The notes under the pieces were generated by a model, which was given only the letters and a program-made list of their open reading frames with translations, had not been told where the DNA came from and did no database searches. From NCBI GenBank assembly GCA_022562655.1, contig JADFOU010000149.1, positions 1 to 5,734 on the forward strand: a stretch of 5,734 bases of DNA. Direction: 5' to 3'. The DNA is from a candidate division TA06 bacterium (lineage in GTDB: Bacteria; Hydrothermota; DG-26; E44-bin18; JADFOU01). The position numbers and the translations under genes were made by a program. Positions 5,215-5,734 of this stretch are shown piece by piece (the stretch's first letter is position 1; every line of letters starts with the position of its first letter).

Positions 5215-5734
5215 ATGACGGTAAGAGTGAGTCTTGTGAAGGAGCTTCGGGATAGAACTGGGGCTGGGATGATGGATTGTAAGAATGCCCTACTGAAGAC
5301 GAATGGGAATGTCGACACTGCTATTGAACACCTCCGCAAACAGGGGATTGCCAAAGCGGAGAGGCGAGTCGGGAAAACTACCCAGGAGGGTCTTGTAGAG
5401 GCATATATTCATCCTGGCTCAAAACTGGGGGTCCTTGTGGAGGTGAACTGTGAAACTGATTTTGTGGCAAGAACGGAAGAGTTTCATAAATTTGTACGGG
5501 ATGTCGCTATGCAGATTGCCGCTACCGACCCCATTGCCATATCCCGAGATGAAGTCCCGGAAGAGATTGTAGAGAAGGAGAGGACTATCTACCGGAGTCA
5601 AGCCCTCTCCTCCGGAAAACCAGAAAAGGTCGTGGAGAAGATCGTGGAAGGAAAAATGGTGAAATTTTATTCTGAGGTTTGCTTGAAAGAGCAGCCTTTT
5701 GTCAAAATCCCCGATGTGAATGTAGGAAATCTAT
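5215..5734 (+). CDS. tsf: Elongation factor Ts (3' partial)
   Basis: EF-Ts is the nucleotide exchange factor that releases GDP from EF-Tu. The frame runs to the window edge, giving the first 173 residues. The N-terminal UBA-like domain is VSLVKELRDRTGAGMMDCKNALLKTNGNVDTAIEHLRKQGIAKA (about 5-48). The core then carries NCETDFVARTEEF, with TDFVA at 81-85; Asp82 and Phe83 match the residues that insert near the EF-Tu Mg and nucleotide site. The KMVKFYSEVCLKEQPFVK block (148-164) is the usual C-terminal-half motif. The start at 5215 has GAGGAG five bases upstream and gives the family N-terminus. It follows rpsB, the almost universal partner. The rest of the gene lies beyond the window. Confidence 0.97.
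   Translation, partial: MTVRVSLVKELRDRTGAGMMDCKNALLKTNGNVDTAIEHLRKQGIAKAERRVGKTTQEGLVEAYIHPGSKLGVLVEVNCETDFVARTEEFHKFVRDVAMQIAATDPIAISRDEVPEEIVEKERTIYRSQALSSGKPEKVVEKIVEGKMVKFYSEVCLKEQPFVKIPDVNVGNL

Overview
The window is a bacterial chromosomal segment of moderate-to-low GC. It carries one partial secreted protease gene, scpA, and the translation cluster rplM-rpsI-rpsB-tsf. The L13-S9-S2-EF-Ts order and the C-terminal 'YPNPF' sorting/FlgD-like tail on the protease suggest a member of the Bacteroidetes/FCB group or a related candidate phylum such as WOR-3. This placement is inferred from gene order and domain style only.

Layout: (1) 2-2020 (+) is the 3' part of a large exported subtilase (S8). 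It shows a run of six sialidase/BNR-like beta-propeller repeats, then the His, Asn (oxyanion) and Ser blocks, then a sorting-type tail. The Asp block is not in the window, and the propeller ends only about six residues before the catalytic His. The propeller is therefore probably inserted between the Asp and His motifs. (2) 2104-2859 (-) is scpA, convergent with the protease and transcribed from a clear TTGACA-17-TAAAAT promoter. (3) 3080-5734 (+) holds rplM, rpsI, rpsB and the first 173 codons of tsf, running divergently from scpA, with a TTGACA promoter box before rplM.

The coding content is mostly ordinary. The gaps inside the ribosomal cluster are less so. They measure 191, 188 and 199 nt, long for these normally tight genes, and are unrelated in sequence. 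Gap 1 is framed by imperfect inverted repeats whose right arm abuts the rpsI Shine-Dalgarno. Gap 2 holds a direct repeat, mutually exclusive hairpins, a 66% GC block and terminal inverted repeats, and it leaves rpsB without a close Shine-Dalgarno. Gap 3 is AT-rich with no clear structure. Gaps 1 and 2 look like small non-autonomous repeats or, for gap 2, possibly a structured leader.

L13, S9 and S2 are ribosome components and EF-Ts recycles EF-Tu, so these genes form one translation unit. ScpA works with Smc in chromosome segregation, and scpB is not adjacent. I see no tRNA, rRNA, CRISPR array, insertion-sequence transposase or defence system.
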